In this document: positions 21,746 to 34,389 of the stretch, piece after piece
How positions within the stretch are numbered: the stretch's first letter is position 1
How the letters are laid out: each line of letters starts with the position of its first letter
Assembly (NCBI RefSeq): GCF_949987535.1
Contig: NC_080075.1
Coordinates: 6,432,606 to 6,496,605 of the forward strand
DNA: 64,000 bases
Reading direction: 5' to 3'
Source of the DNA: Balaenoptera acutorostrata
Taxonomy: Eukaryota; Chordata; Mammalia; Artiodactyla; Balaenopteridae
The notes under the pieces: generated by a model
What the model was told of the DNA's origin: nothing
The model's input: the letters and a program-made list of their open reading frames with translations, nothing else
Databases searched by the model: none
Made by a program: the position numbers and the translations under genes

Positions 21746-23012
21746 TGTTCCTATGGACTTATAAAACAAGGAAATGCCAAGGCTAGTGTGCTGAAAAGAA
21801 GGAACCCCTGGTAATGTCTTTGGCTCATTTCCAAGCATCTAAAACAATGCCCAGTCCCTTGGGATAGGGTTTGTGGGTGCACTAACTTAAGAAATGGGCA
21901 TCAGTGCTGCCAGAGGTGCTTCCTTGTCGTTACTAGGTGACGGGGAGGAATCTGTGGATTTTGGTTGCTTATCTTCCCATGTTCTCAGCAATGGAAATAG
22001 ATCATTTAAGGTTGGCTATTTGTCTTGGTAAACTGAGGATATTATTGGCCTCAGCCATCAGGAATTAAATTAATCATTCCTATCTCTAAATGTGATTTTC
22101 CTAAATTCATTCTACCCATTCTCTAACTCCTGCTCATTCCTTAAAATTAAAACAAACTATATTTAACAGAATACATAATTTTATAAGACATATCTTTCTT
22201 TAAACTTATAACAACATCCCCCCATGCTCCATCCCCCCACCCGTCATGGCTACTCCCCAGAGACAACCTCTTTCAACTCTTTTTGCACTTTCTTCTGCTA
22301 TTTACATCCCTATTTTAATTTTTATTTTATTTTTAATTTTTTTTGCAATATAATTTGTAATTTATTTCCTAACCTCAAATAAAAACAAAACAAAAACACA
22401 GCCCAGATATTTCCTCAGGGAAACCCCTCCATATTTTTTAAAAGATCACAGTGAAATTTGCAGATGAGTAAAGGAATACAAAAATGATGTGAGAAAATAA
22501 ATCTGGCAACAAATGAAAATAACAGATAATCTCTAGAAATAAATTAAGATTATATACATTGAGTACAGCTCAACAGGGTTTGAAGATTTCATGAAATAAT
22601 CAATGAGTTCATTTACTTGAAACAAGGTGACCTTTACACCAGGGTAGACTTGTTCACCCGCCTCTGGTAGTCTCTAATCTCAGGTTACAACTGCACTCCT
22701 GTGGTATGAATCCAGTGTATATTATGAAACAAAAATGAGATGGTGACCATGAGCTCTGTGGACACCCAGACATCCCTATTTTTAAATAATAGGCTTATAT
22801 TACTAATTCTTTATTTTTAATGTATATATTATCAATTCACTTCCTATCATGAAAGATGAGAAGTTTTTCTACCCTTCCCTTTCCACAATACTCTACACTG
22901 GCCCCACGTCCTCCCACCGCAGCCATATTATATTTCATTAAAATCAACACTCAGTGATTATGTTATTTTGATTAAATTAATACTAAAGTATAATATAAGC
23001 ATGTTATTTTAA
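21746..23012. other. AT-rich intergenic stretch
   Basis: No gene recognised. The part around 22160-22400 is A/T-run rich and may be an eroded LINE, which I cannot confirm. Confidence 0.35.
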
Positions 23013-23025
23013 TATATAATCAAGA

Positions 23026-23357
23026 GGGAATTCCCTGGTGGCGCAGTGGTTAAGAATCCGCCTGCCAATGCAGGGGACACGGGTTCGAGCCCTGGTCCGG
23101 GAAGATCCCACATGCCGTGGAGCAACTAAGCCCGTGCACCACAACTACTGAGCCTGCGCTCTGGAGCCCGCAAGCCACAACTACTGAAGCCCGTGCACCT
23201 AGAGCCCATACTCCATAACAAGAGAAGTCACCGCAATGAGAAGCCCGTGCACTGCAACGAAGAGTAGACCCCGCTCACCGCAACTAGAGGAAGTCCGCGC
23301 ACAGCAACAAAGACCCAACGCAGCCAAAAATAAATAAATAAAATTTTTAAAAAAATG
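23026..23357 (+). mobile_element. CHR-2-type SINE, near full length
   Basis: Head ggaattccctggtggcgcag and full body to gcagccaaaaataaataaat. Duplication tatataatcaaga at 23013-23025 and 23358-23370. Confidence 0.93.
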
Positions 23358-23524
23358 TATATAATCAAGAATATATTAATCATATATATTATATATTATT
23401 ATATATAGTATGTTATTTTAATTAAATTAATCACAGCCAAGCCATAATTATATATGATTACATCTCTCTCTTTGTAAAACTTAATCCCCCTTGTGTTAAA
23501 CATTTCTTCATTTAAAAAATTAGC

Positions 23525-23785
23525 CTAAGGAGAAAAGGGTGGTGGGAGGAATTGGGAGATTGGGATTGGCACATATACACTATTGATACTATGTATAACA
23601 TAGAAACTAATGAGAACCTGCTGTATAGCACAGGGAACTCTACCTAACACACTGTGGTGACATAAATGGGAAGGAAATCCAATAAAAAGGGGATATATGT
23701 ATAGTTGATTCATTTTGCTGCACAGTAGAAACTAACACAACGTTGTAAAGCAACTATACTCCAATACAAATTAATTTTAAGAAAT
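23525..23785 (+). mobile_element. L1 3' UTR fragment
   Basis: Blocks 'ctgctgtatagcacaggga', 'cacagtagaaactaacaca' and 'gtaaagcaactatactcca' are L1 3' UTR motifs in sense orientation, truncated at the 5' side. Confidence 0.8.
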
Positions 23786-25326
23786 TGGCTGAGTTTTCTA
23801 GGTGTTCAATGTAAATTCTTTCTCAAACCCTCTGCCAGAGTCATCAAGTTCCACTCAACCCAGTCCCTTTCAATCAGACGGTCCTTAGGTTCGTAAGTGT
23901 CCTGCTGCCTCAGGCTGCCTGCACCATGCAGGACTGCTGTGCTGAGACCACCTTGACCCTTGTCCGGAGAGTTCCCTTTGACTCCCCTCTGTTGAGTTTT
24001 CTACTTCCGGGCTCCCATTTCCTCCCTCTTTTCACAATTTTCAGTATTTCCTGATAAAGTATATTTGGCAAGCAAAGCTTTTGAAATATCTGAGCATGTC
24101 TTTACTGGATTAACACACTATACTTGATTCATAGTTTGGCTGGGTATAATATTCCTAGTCTAAAATCATTCTCTCAGATTTCTGAAGGTTTTGTTCCACT
24201 GTCTGCCAGCTTCCAGTGTTGTGGTTGAGGAGTGTAATGTTGCTCTGATTCCTCCTCTTTTGTTTGTGATCTGTTTCTCCTCCTTGGAAGGTTTTAGGGT
24301 CTTATTTTTACCCTGGGTCCTCTGAAATAGCAGGATTATGTGCCTCAGCAAAGGTCTTTTTTTGCTTGTTGGCCTATTCCCTTTAAATGGAATCCTTAAA
24401 TTTTAGCTTTCATTGAAAGTGGGGCCTTGTTAACATCAATAGTGGTGATGAAGTGAAAGAGGGGGATTCATAATGTAATCTAGTGAGTAACAATCAGAAA
24501 TCATGCCAGGATATGAGAAGGACCCCTACTCTTATTGGTCCAGTGGTGGATGAATATGCAAAGAAAACATTTTTAAGCCAAATCCTGGGGACTCAGCAAG
24601 AACAGTATAATTTGTACCTTGGGAGGATTCTAGTTTTTGGAGATTCTTCTAATTTATCAAAAGCCTCTTTCTACTAAGAAGCTTATTATTGAAATAGAAG
24701 ACAGAGTATATATCAGATGTAGATCAGCAATCTTTCAGAGCTCATTAGAGTGTTTCAAGGCTTTGTCCTTTGATTTAATACTATTGTGGTGTAAATGAAA
24801 GGACCATCTATTTTGTGGGGGTTATTAGTATAGGTTCTCTGTCTCATAAAGAAATGAAACAAACCAGTTGCAAAGTAGGGAAAGAATCTGGAACAGGACA
24901 TAGCTCCTTTGTACACTTCCTAACTGTGTAATTTTCGTTGGCACATGTGCAGATTCACAAGCACTGCCATTTGATACAATTTCTCCGATTATAACTTTTT
25001 TTTTGAAATGCAAAAAGAGCTAAGAACATAAGATTTACTTTTCCCTCCCTAGTTCTCCTGTCTCTTTTGGCCTCATTCTTGTGCCTTGTTTTTCCAGGGA
25101 GAAGAGTCTGATCTGGTTGAGGCTGCACAGTCCCTACGAGGGGAATTTCTAACGAGATGGACGTGAGCTGTATTTGGTTGGACTCTTTCCAAACATGTTA
25201 ACATTCTTTATGTAAGTACAGACATAGGGGGAAAAATGCAAGCAGAGGTTAGATGAACTGTCCTAGAGTCTAGAAGGGGATGCCAGGACCCTCCCGCTGC
25301 ACCAGTCCCTGAAGAGGGCGCTTTTA
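23786..25326. other. Intergenic stretch; possible eroded LINE at 24050-24360
   Basis: The segment with 'tttggctgggtataatattc' and 'ccactgtctgccagcttcca' resembles a common old LINE block, but I cannot fix the family. The rest shows no gene or RNA. Confidence 0.4.
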
Positions 25327-25339
25327 ATGGCTACATTCT

Positions 25340-25501
25340 TTTTTTTTTTTTTAACTGCTGCTTTAATTTAATTTAATTTATTTATTTATTTGGCCACGCA
25401 GCGCAGCATGAGGGATCTTAGTTCCCCGACCAGGGATCGAACCCAAGCCCCCTGCATTGGAAGCACGGAGTCTTAACCACTGGACCGCCAGCGAAGTCCT
25501 G
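25340..25501 (-). mobile_element. CHR-1-type SINE
   Basis: Antisense short SINE with poly-T and ATTTA-rich tail at the left. Target duplication atggctacattct / atggccgtattct at 25327-25339 and 25502-25514. Confidence 0.88.
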
Positions 25502-25514
25502 ATGGCCGTATTCT

Positions 25515-26042
25515 AACTAAGCCACAGATCCGTAGAGTCCTGTGATTCTTGGAGGGCAGACAGTGGTTGTAGTGTTGGCAGTAACTTACCTTGAAAATAT
25601 ATATATATATGTATATTTTAATCCTCACTCTAGATACAGCATCAGACACCCTAATTCTAAGCACAAATACACACTCTAGGGGTGGCTAGGGAGCATATAA
25701 TCAAATGCCCGCACTCCAGCTGTCTTTCTCTCTAATCCACAACAGAGAATTTGTTAATTGGTCCAATGGGTGTTAGAAAAGTGATTTTATTGTTGACATT
25801 CGTTTCGTTTGAGAGATGGGTTGGCTAAAATTTAGCAAGCCCTTCACCTCTCATCCCTGAAATGGTATCTAAGGCTCGAACTGAATGGTCCTATGTCCAA
25901 CTTCTGACTCAGAGGATTCTGGTTGCCTGATGCCAACCAGGAAATTACTTCTGGGACATGGTTGTGTTTTTGTCTTGACATTAACATATAATGCCAGGTG
26001 CGGTGAGACCTGAGACTTACGGAGCTTAAAAAACACAGTGTT
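25515..26042. other. Intergenic stretch with a short (TA)n run
   Basis: A TA run lies near 25597-25612. Otherwise nothing recognised. Confidence 0.4.
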
Positions 26043-26331
26043 GGGCTTCCCTGGTGGCGCAGTGGTTGAGAATCTGCCTGCTAATGCAGGGGACACGGGT
26101 TCGAGCCCTGGTCTGGGAAGATCCCACATGCCGCGGAGCAACTAGGCCCGTGAGCCACAACTACTGAGCCTGCGCGTCTGGAGCCTGTGTTCCGCAACAA
26201 GAGAGGCCGTGATAGTGAGAGGCCTGCGCACCATGATGAAGAGTGGCCTCCACTTGCCACAACTAGAGAAAGCCCTCGCACAGAAACGAAGACCCAACAC
26301 AGCCATAAATAAAAAACAAACAAAAAAAAAC
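26043..26331 (+). mobile_element. CHR-2-type SINE
   Basis: Full-order body with head gggcttccctggtggcgcag. Variant bases (gagaatctgcctgctaatgc; gaggccgtgatagtgagagg) match the copy at 42582, which suggests a shared subfamily. No clear target duplication was found. Confidence 0.88.
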
Positions 26332-26539
26332 TGATAGAAGAGCTATAAAACTTGTAAAATGCCATTATAGGGATCCCATAAATGTAAAACTGCCAACAGA
26401 GTTTGGATATTTACACCTAGTGTTTGTCCCTTCACAGAGGGAAACATGCACAAAGCCACTATAATAACCCTTCAAAACCAGATAGTATTCTGACAGCTCA
26501 GTTTAGAAAAAAAAAAAACAAAAAACAACACAGTGTAGG

Positions 26540-26869
26540 GGCTTCCCTGGTGGCACAGTGGTTAAGAATCCGCCTGCCAATGCAGGGGACATGGGTTCGA
26601 GCCCTGGTCCGGGAAGATCCCACATGCCGCAGGGCAACTAAGCCCGTGCGCCACAACTACTGAGCCTGCGCTCTAGAGCCCGCGCGCCACAACTACTGAA
26701 GCCCGAGTGCCTGGAGCCCGTGCTCCGCAACAAGAGAAGCCATCGCGGTGAGAAGCCCGTGCACCGCAACGAAGAGTAGCCCTCCCTCGCCACAACTAGA
26801 GAAAGCCTGCACACAGCAACGAAGACCCAACACAGCCAAAAAAACCCAGAAAACAAAAAAAACCCCAAA
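26540..26869 (+). mobile_element. CHR-2-type SINE
   Basis: Full-order body. Duplication acacagtgtagg / acacggtgtagg at 26528-26539 and 26870-26881. Confidence 0.92.
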
Positions 26870-26881
26870 ACACGGTGTAGG

Positions 26882-27640
26882 ACTATATTGGGCTTTCTTT
26901 TTATGTTCAATACATGTTTGCGTTTGGTCTGTGAGTTGCTTCCATTCAAACAAATTACCTTTTGTTAAGTGTATGGGGCTGGGGGTGGGGGGTAGGGGGA
27001 CCTTCAGCCCTGACAAACCAGTGGTGGCTACTGACATTTACCAAAAAAGAATCTACCAGTTACGTATGACCACGCTGACTAAGGTCTGTTTTCAATAGTT
27101 GTTCGTGTGGATAGGTCATGATTTGTGACTTACTAACCTCCTTTCCTGGATTTAAAAGTGAAAAATGAGTCCAGTGGGCTCTGCTGTTCTATGCTCCCCT
27201 GTGCTTGAGAGAATGTCTTCACCACCTGAAAGCACCTTCAGAACTGCAGGCAGAGAAAAGGGATGTCGCCCGTGTGGCCAGGGCCAGGGTGGGATTAACC
27301 CAGAGGTGATTATAACACTTGCCATTTGGAAGATGCACATGGGGCAAGACCTGTGGTAGGTGTGAGACTTAGCTTACCTCATTTAGGCCTTGTAACATCT
27401 CAGTGAGACGCGCATATTCTAATCAAGAAATGGAAACTGTAAGAGGTTAAGGAACTTGCCTGTGGTCTCACGACTGGGAAGTGGGGAAGCAGAATTTGGA
27501 ATCCAGGTCTGCCTTCTTTGAAGCCCATGGAACTCGGGTGATGGCTCTAATCTTCATTGAAAGTAATGGTAAGGAAAAAAAAGTGATGTTACTCTTCTAT
27601 GAATCAGACTGAAATCAACTAAGTGCACATTAACAGAGAA
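26882..27640. other. Intergenic stretch; ancient repeat relic at about 27340-27510
   Basis: The 'ttaaggaacttgcctgtggtc' and 'ggaatccaggtctgcct' part is the eroded end of a widespread ancient repeat. No gene recognised. Confidence 0.45.
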
Positions 27641-27644
27641 AGTG

Positions 27645-27845
27645 TTTGTTTGTGATTCAGAAAAGCCTAGGAACAAATGCTGGTTCTGCCATCTACCAGA
27701 TGCGTGCTATTGGCAAGTACTAAATTTTTCTATGGGCCTGATTTTCCTCATCTGTAAAATGGGACTGATTTTACTTTCTTTTCAAATTTATTGTGAAACA
27801 TGAGTGATATTGGAAATACAGCAAGCACTGTACTTAATGCATAGC
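27645..27845 (+). repeat. MIR SINE remnant
   Basis: Order 'tggttctgccatctaccag', 'ggcaagtact', 'ttcctcatctgtaaaatggg' is the MIR core. Diverged but clear. Confidence 0.8.
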
Positions 27846-29212
27846 GGTCCTCCTTCTGTGTTCTTTCTCCCTTGGGGGAATGTCCCCTTGGTAAGATATG
27901 GAGGCAGATATTAAATTCATTCATCTTTGCATCCCAGGAATTTCAGACAGCGCTAGCCTGTTGAACATTCTCACTGAATGTTTTTTGACTTAACTGATCT
28001 AGAACTTGTTCTGTGACTGATTGTGAGCAGGGCTTTGAGCCCACGGGGCGGAAGGCAGTGGTATAGGAATATGCGGACAAGCACAGGGGGCACTTTCACT
28101 GCATGTTAAGATCAAATGGGCAGTCAGGAGTGGAAACAGAATCCATGCCCTAAAGGACAGGGCCACCCTTCACAGGATTCCTGATCTAAGAGGAAACAAG
28201 GTCGTGATTTGGAGAAGTCATAAAACTAAATATGTGAGCCAACAGTCAAGCCAAATAGGAGGACCTGAAGTACTGTTCAAAAGAAAATCAATAATTTCAC
28301 AAACATATATTGTTTAGGATTAAAAATTTTAAACTATTACATTTAGTATCTAATAGGAAACTAATGGAGGATTATAGATAACAAAACTGGCAATTTCATG
28401 AAGAATTAAATAGCATGGTTGTGAACAGAAACCAAACATGTTCTCTTAGGATTTCCTCAGTGCTTCAGGTCTAAGCCTTGAAATATTCAGTTTTTCATTT
28501 CCAATTCCTCTTTCGTTTTCAGTATTTATCCATTGCATGTGTGAAGGGAAGATCAAGGGGAAAGAGAGGAGGTCAGAAGGAAACTGACATGGCAGTCTTG
28601 GCAGGGACATAGGAGTCAGGGCTGGGGGTCTAGAGAGGATTCCCAGCCCAGAGCCAACCCCAAGTACAAGCAATGATGACATAGACGGACTTGTACATGC
28701 AGCTTCCCTCCACTCCTGGAGAAGAGGCTTTTAGTGTTTCTTAGCAAACCTGTGGCCAATTTGGTCAGCCACCTGACAAAACCCTAGCTCTAAACATAAC
28801 CTAACCCTAAATCTAAGCAAATCGTGGTGATGAAGTTTTGATGAGTGGTGTGCTTTCATTTCTTAATGCCCATCATTGCACAGCAGGGCACGCTTCTGTG
28901 CCGGTGTTCCCATGTTTTGTCAGATGGCCAGTCAGAGCGGAGGGGACGGCCACTGGGGTTTGGGTGCTCTCAGAGCAGAGACATGTGTCAGAGACCAGGC
29001 CTGCATCTACAGATATGCTTTGCCAAGGGTGTTAGACTAAGGGACTAGCATCTTTTCTTAAGGCCAGGGAGTATATTTAGTGGGGTGTTTGTATCCTGTG
29101 TAGGGGAGCACAAGTATCTTTGAAGTTCCTCTTCTCTTAACGTCTCTCTCCATTTTCCATCTTTCTACTATAGGGAAATAATTTCAGCATCTAGCAATCA
29201 CGTTCCCCTTCT
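27846..29212. other. Intergenic stretch without recognised gene
   Basis: An L2-like remnant may lie near 27920-27990. Open frames at 28440-28680 and 28838-29048 lack a recognisable domain. Confidence 0.4.
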
Positions 29213-29520
29213 TCTAATTGCTAAAGTATAATTTTCAAAAAGTTAAAAGCATACTTCTTATTGCAAACATAAAATGAACACAGACCAACAATTTTATTCA
29301 ACTCATTAATTAATGATGAAACCAGTAAGATGTTAAGACTAGTTGAAAGGAGAATTTGAAATAGGTACAGACGCAGATATTAGTCAAGAATGCTGAAGTG
29401 AATTTGCTAACATGCAAAACTGATTAATATCCTAGAGGGGATATCTCAATGGACTGAAGTTTATTTGCATTGCTTTGGACAAGAATTGTTTGTATTACTA
29501 TCCATTTTCTACAAGTTGTC
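29213..29520 (+). repeat. Unassigned dispersed repeat, copy B
   Basis: Homologous in the same orientation to 21449-21745 through several ordered blocks. It is cut off at the right by an L1 fragment. Confidence 0.65.
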
Positions 29521-30600
29521 TTTTAAAGTGTACGATTCAGTGGTTTTCAGTATATTCACAATGTTGGGCCAGCATCACCCCATTTTCCAAAACATTTTCA
29601 TCACTCCAAAGGAAACCCTGTACCCATAAAGCAGTTACTCTTAATTTCTCCCATTCATCCCTCCCCTCAGCCCATGGCAGCCACTAATCCACTTTCCATT
29701 TCTATGGATTTGCCTATTCCGGACATTTCATATAAATGGAATCATATAATATGTGCTTCTTCGTGTCTGGTTTTCATTTTGTATAGTGGTTTTCAAGATT
29801 CATCCATGTTGCATTGAGGCATATGCCAGTACTTCATTCATGGCTGAATAATACTCTGTTGTTTGGATATAACAGATTTTGTGTACCTATTCATCAGCTG
29901 TTGGACATTTGGTTTGTTTCCACTTTTTAACTATTATGAGTAATGTTGCTATGAACCTTCATGTAAATTTTTGTGTGAACATAGGTTTTCTTTCTTTTTA
30001 AAAAATTATTTATTTATTTATTTATTGGCTGCGTTGGGTCTTAGTGGGCTCTTCGTTGTGGTGCGCAGGCTTCTCTCTAGTTGTGCTAAGTGGGCTCCAG
30101 AGCACGGGCTCAGTAGTTGTGGCGTGCGGGATTAGTAATACCCCGTGGCATGGGGGATCTTAGTTCCCCAACCAGGGATTGAACCGGCATCCCCTGCATT
30201 GCAAGACGGATTCTTAACCACTGGACCACTCGGGGAATCCAGAACATAGGTCTTCAATGTTTTCATTCTCTTGGGTATATATACCTAGGAGTAGAATTGC
30301 TGGGTCAATAGTAACTTCATGTTTAACTTTTTGAGGAACTTTCAAACTGTTTCTCAAAGTGGCTACACCATTTACATTTTCAACAGCAATGTATGACAGT
30401 TCCTGTGTCACCAACACTTGTTATTGTCTATGTTTTTTCTTCTTTTAATTGCAGCCGTCCTAGTGAGTGCAATGCGGTATCTCACTGTAGTTTGATGTGC
30501 ATTTCCCTGATGGCTAATGATGGTAAGCATCTTTTCATGTGCTTATTGTCTATTTGCACATCTTCTTGGGAGAAATCTCTGGCTGTTTTCTTTTAATATT
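29521..30600 (-). mobile_element. Old L1 ORF2-end/3' region, interrupted by a SINE
   Basis: Antisense L1 with complements of the conserved C-terminal ORF2 and 3' UTR blocks ('gctgggtcaatagtaac' and 'ccatgttgcattgaggcat'). Strongly mutated, no frame. Confidence 0.85.
29987..30241 (-). mobile_element. CHR-type SINE in the old L1
   Basis: ATTTA tail at the left and head complement at the right. Duplication gaacataggt at 29977-29986 and 30242-30251. Body shortened compared with full CHR-2. Confidence 0.9.
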
Positions 30601-30698
30601 CCAGTTCACCAATGCACTTTGTGTGATCTACTGTTATACCCATGTGTGGAGTTCTCAGTTTCAGGTATTGTATTGTTCCATTCTAGGATTTCTATTTG

Positions 30699-30700
<2 letters not shown>

Positions 30701-30734
<34 letters not shown>

Positions 30735-30765
30735 CTATCTATCTATCTATATATATCTCCACTTC
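30701..30765. repeat. (TG)n followed by (ATCT)n microsatellite
   Basis: About 15 TG units run directly into ATCT units. It sits in a LINE-like AT-rich stretch (30600-30960). Confidence 0.9.
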
Positions 30766-32339
30766 TTTGCTGAAATTATTTATATTTTCATTGCAATTCT
30801 TGAACTTATTATTTACATATATTCTACTCTGTATCTGGTAACTCCAATATCTGGCTATTTCGTGAATTTGTTACTAATAGATTTTGTTATTTTCTCTTGA
30901 TTTTTAGTCATTGTTTCCTCTTATGCCTGGTAACGTATTGATGCTGAATATGGAGTATGAAAGACCATGGAAAAAAAGTGAGTCTTTGGATGGTGCTATC
31001 ATCTGTTGGGAGAATTTACTTTTGCTCTTGGTGGGTCATTAGGGTTGGGGGAGGCGTTTGAATCAGGCATTGGGATGCTTGTGGGCTGGGCAGGTCTAGT
31101 TTTTGTGAAGGGTTGTCTTCTTCTGGCTCTTCTCTACTCTGAGGATGTAATGCTTTGGGGATCCTAACTCCAGTTTTTATCTCTCTGGCCCTGTAAATGT
31201 CCAGAAGGTGTGCTTGGCTTCTTAGTCTCCAAGCTGCCACTTGGAATCTGCAAACACTTAGAGGGGAAGAACTTGATCATATGTCTGGCTCACCTCCTCA
31301 CATTCTTGCCACCTCAAGTCCTTGCTGCCACAGTAGTTCTCTCATGACTTGAAGAAACAGATTTAAAAACAATACTTTGTCCAGCTTTTATGGCGGTTTT
31401 TGGCAGGAGGATTGGTCTTTAACTGCCATTACTAGAAGAAGTTTCCCACATTTCTCAATGTCTTGATGAAGATGCATGTTGTGGTTGTAGGGTGGTGGTC
31501 TTGATGGCCAGGGGTATGGTATGCTTGTGGGGTGTTGGTTGAGTAGGTTGCATATAATATATCAACTCAAACATTCTAATCTCCTAAGCCTTCAAACCCT
31601 TTCCTTAGTCTACAATATGCCAGAGAAGTTTTAGCATCTCATCCTCATTGAATTTAGGCCATTGTTAAATCCAGGCTTCAATAAACCAAGGAATCAAACC
31701 TTAGAGCCACTCAGATGTGCTGAATATAACACATTACATCAGGAGTCCCGAGTGAGTGTATATACATTCGTAAATCTTGCTGAATCCAACCTTACATTTC
31801 ATCCCTCTTGGTGTAACACTGTAGATTCCATTCCCATACATGACCCTCAGCTTCCTCTCAATACACATGGGCAAGATATTCCAACTTCCTTGGTGTATAA
31901 TCTACCTCCACCTCGTCCCCAGCAGACCTTGCAGTTTTCTTCTGGGCTCAGCTGGGAGTTTATTCTTGCTATGGGCCTGGAGCCAATGAGGTGCAGTGTG
32001 GGCAGGTTTTGAGAATGGGCATCCAAATGGGAGACAAAGGCCCCAGGTGAAAGGTCTTCTTGTGAGTGATTGCTAATTTCCTTAAACAGGGGAAAAGGGG
32101 CTGCTTCTGTAGGCAGGGGAAGCTTGGGGTTCGGGAGCTCAGCTTTTTAAAAAAATTTAATAATACATTAGTATTGTTTGTTCAGCATCTCTAGAATCTA
32201 CAATTATGTTTTTTATTTGCATTTATGAAGCTCTATTTTGAATCTTCCCCCCATCCCTCTTTCTTTCTCTTTCTATTCATCAGTCTTTCTAGAGACTGTA
32301 TTAATTTTTCAATATCCAACTTTTGGGTTTATCTGTTTT
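30766..32339. other. Intergenic stretch without recognised gene
   Basis: The first 200 bp look LINE-derived. Further on no family or gene was recognised. The open frame at 31662-32012 has no domain signature. Confidence 0.4.
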
Positions 32340-32353
32340 CTCTATTACACATT

Positions 32354-32647
32354 AAAAAAAATATATATATATATATATATATATATTTATTTATTTTGGC
32401 TGCACCGGGTCTTAGTTGCGGCATGTGGGATCTTCACTGAGGCATGTGGGATCTTTGTTGCAGCATGCAGGATCTTTAGTTGTGGCATCTGGGATCTTTT
32501 AGTTGCGGCATGAGGACTACTTAGTTGCGTCACGCAAACTCTTAGTTGCGGCATGCACGCGGGATCTAGTTCCCTGACCAGGGATCGAACCCAGGCCCCC
32601 TGCATTGGGCGTGCAGAATCTTACCCACTGGACCACCATGGAAGTCC
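32354..32647 (-). mobile_element. CHR-type SINE with (AT)n tail
   Basis: The tail has turned into an AT run (about 32358-32384). The body repeats the 'gcatgtgggatct' motif several times, an unusual internal expansion. Duplication ctctattacacatt / ctctgttacacatt at 32340-32353 and 32648-32661. Confidence 0.88.
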
Positions 32648-32769
32648 CTCTGTTACACATTTGTTTTAATAACTTTTGTTGATAATGTTTTGGATAATTT
32701 TGTCAATTTATGCTCTAATTCTGTTGTTCTCTGTCTCCTCTTCATTTCTTTGAGTTTCTGCATTCAACT

Positions 32770-32965
32770 TTTTAAAAAATTGAGATATAATTGACATAAA
32801 ACACTGTGTAAGCTTATGGTGTACAACATACTGATGTGATACATTTATACTGCAATATGATGGCCATTGTAGCGTTAGCTAACACCTCTATGGCATCACT
32901 TTGGCATAATTATCACTTTGTGTCCACACAAATATTCCCATCACAATCTATGGTCCTGCTCCTTC
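32770..32965 (-). mobile_element. Old L1 3' tail
   Basis: Antisense: 'ttgagatataattgacata', 'ggtgtacaacatactgatg', 'gcgttagctaacacctcta'. Same subfamily type as 60289-60884. Confidence 0.8.
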
Positions 32966-33029
32966 TTGGTCAGTGTCCTAATCTTAGCAAGAGAATTTGC
33001 TGAGGTTGAACACTTAAACTTTGCAATAA

Positions 33030-33150
33030 AGGGAAAAGAATCTGAAAAAGAATGGACATATCTATCTATCTGAATCACTGTGCTGTACACCTGAAACTAA
33101 TACAATATCATAAATCAACTATACTTCAGTAAAAAAAAACAACAACCCAA
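33030..33150 (+). mobile_element. L1 3' UTR end
   Basis: 'cactgtgctgtacacctgaa', 'actaatacaatatcataaat' and 'aactatacttcagtaaa' end in an A-tract. Confidence 0.8.
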
Positions 33151-33666
33151 CTTTGCAACAACTTTGTAACCTGAACAATTATATTTAGGATCTGAAGATG
33201 ACCCTTGTGTGTCCTGCAGCTGTACCCTATAAAGGATTCTCTGAATGTCACCATATCTGTATCTTGAGATTGAAATTTAAAACTTCATGCTTATTTAAAA
33301 AAAAAAAAACTCTTCAGGCAGTCAGAAACAGCCATCTCGCTCTACACTCTTTGTAATTAACATCACTGTCATAGCAATCAGTGTTTAACAGCAGCAACGG
33401 CCCTCCATGCCTTGTCCTCTATCTGCCCATCACACTACCACCAGTGCTCTCTTGAGTAATCCTGTGGCCGCTCTGTGTCACAGATTACCACACCCCTTTT
33501 GCTCCCAATGCATGCACAGATAGGTGAGTAGCCCAGCCAGAATTCCATATTGAGGAACTGTGTGTGCTGGGGACCCTCCTGGCATCAGTCAAGGTCCTGG
33601 CAGGAAACAGAACCCAACTCAGGAGACCTGCTACTGAGCAGGCGTGGGCAAGATTAGAGAACCACC
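33151..33666. other. Intergenic stretch without recognised gene
   Basis: Nothing recognised. Confidence 0.4.
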
Positions 33667-34080
33667 TGTATGAGTTTGCTAGGGCTGCCATAACACAGTA
33701 CCACGAGCTGCGTGGCTTAACAGCAGACATTGTCTCACGCTTCCGGAAATCCCAGATCGAGGTTGGTTCCTTCTGAGGGAAGGATCTGTTCCAGCCCTCT
33801 CTCCTAGCTTCTGGTAGTTCTTTGGCTTGTGATAGCCTAACTGCAATCTTCACATGTAATCTTCACATGCCGTTCTCCCTTTGTGCCTGTCTGTGTCCAA
33901 ATTTCCCATTTTATAAGGACACCAGTCATACTGGATTAGGGTCCACCCTAATGAGCTCACTGTAACTTAATTACACCTTCAATGACCCTATTTCCAAATA
34001 AGGTCACATTCTGAGATACTAGGGATTAGGGCTTCAACATATGGGTAAAATATGGGTGAGTGTATATGTGGATTGTTTCA
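33667..34080 (-). mobile_element. MLT1-type MaLR LTR
   Basis: Antisense blocks 'tgctagggctgccataacac', 'aggacaccagtcatactgga', 'ttccaaataaggtcacattc'. Right edge eroded. Confidence 0.85.
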
Positions 34081-34094
34081 CTTCCAAGAACTTC

Positions 34095-34335
34095 TGTACA
34101 TTTAGTAATAATAGCTGACATTTATTGAGTGTTTATGTTTGTTCTAAGCACTTGAATACATTATACACTGGATAGTACCTATAAAGGAGGTGCTATGATT
34201 ATCCCAGTTTTAGAGCTGAGTAGACTGAGACTCCCTGAGTTTCCTATCTTACCCAAGGTCAAGGTTGCACAGTGAACTAGTAAGAGGAATGGGATTTGAT
34301 CTAGGGCAGTCTGTCCCTAGAGGTATGCCCTAAAC
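34095..34335 (+). repeat. Ancient interspersed repeat relic (MIR/L3-like)
   Basis: 'tgacatttattgagtgttta', 'ttatcccagttttagagctg', 'cttacccaaggtcaaggttg'. Family naming is uncertain. Confidence 0.55.
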
Positions 34336-34389
34336 CACAAAGACATATGTCCTGATCCGCTCACCAGACCTGCCCTCCCGACTTGACCT

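Noticed and set aside
28786..28818. Telomere-like 'ctaaccctaaa' words
   Set aside because: Only one or two imperfect units; not an interstitial telomere array.
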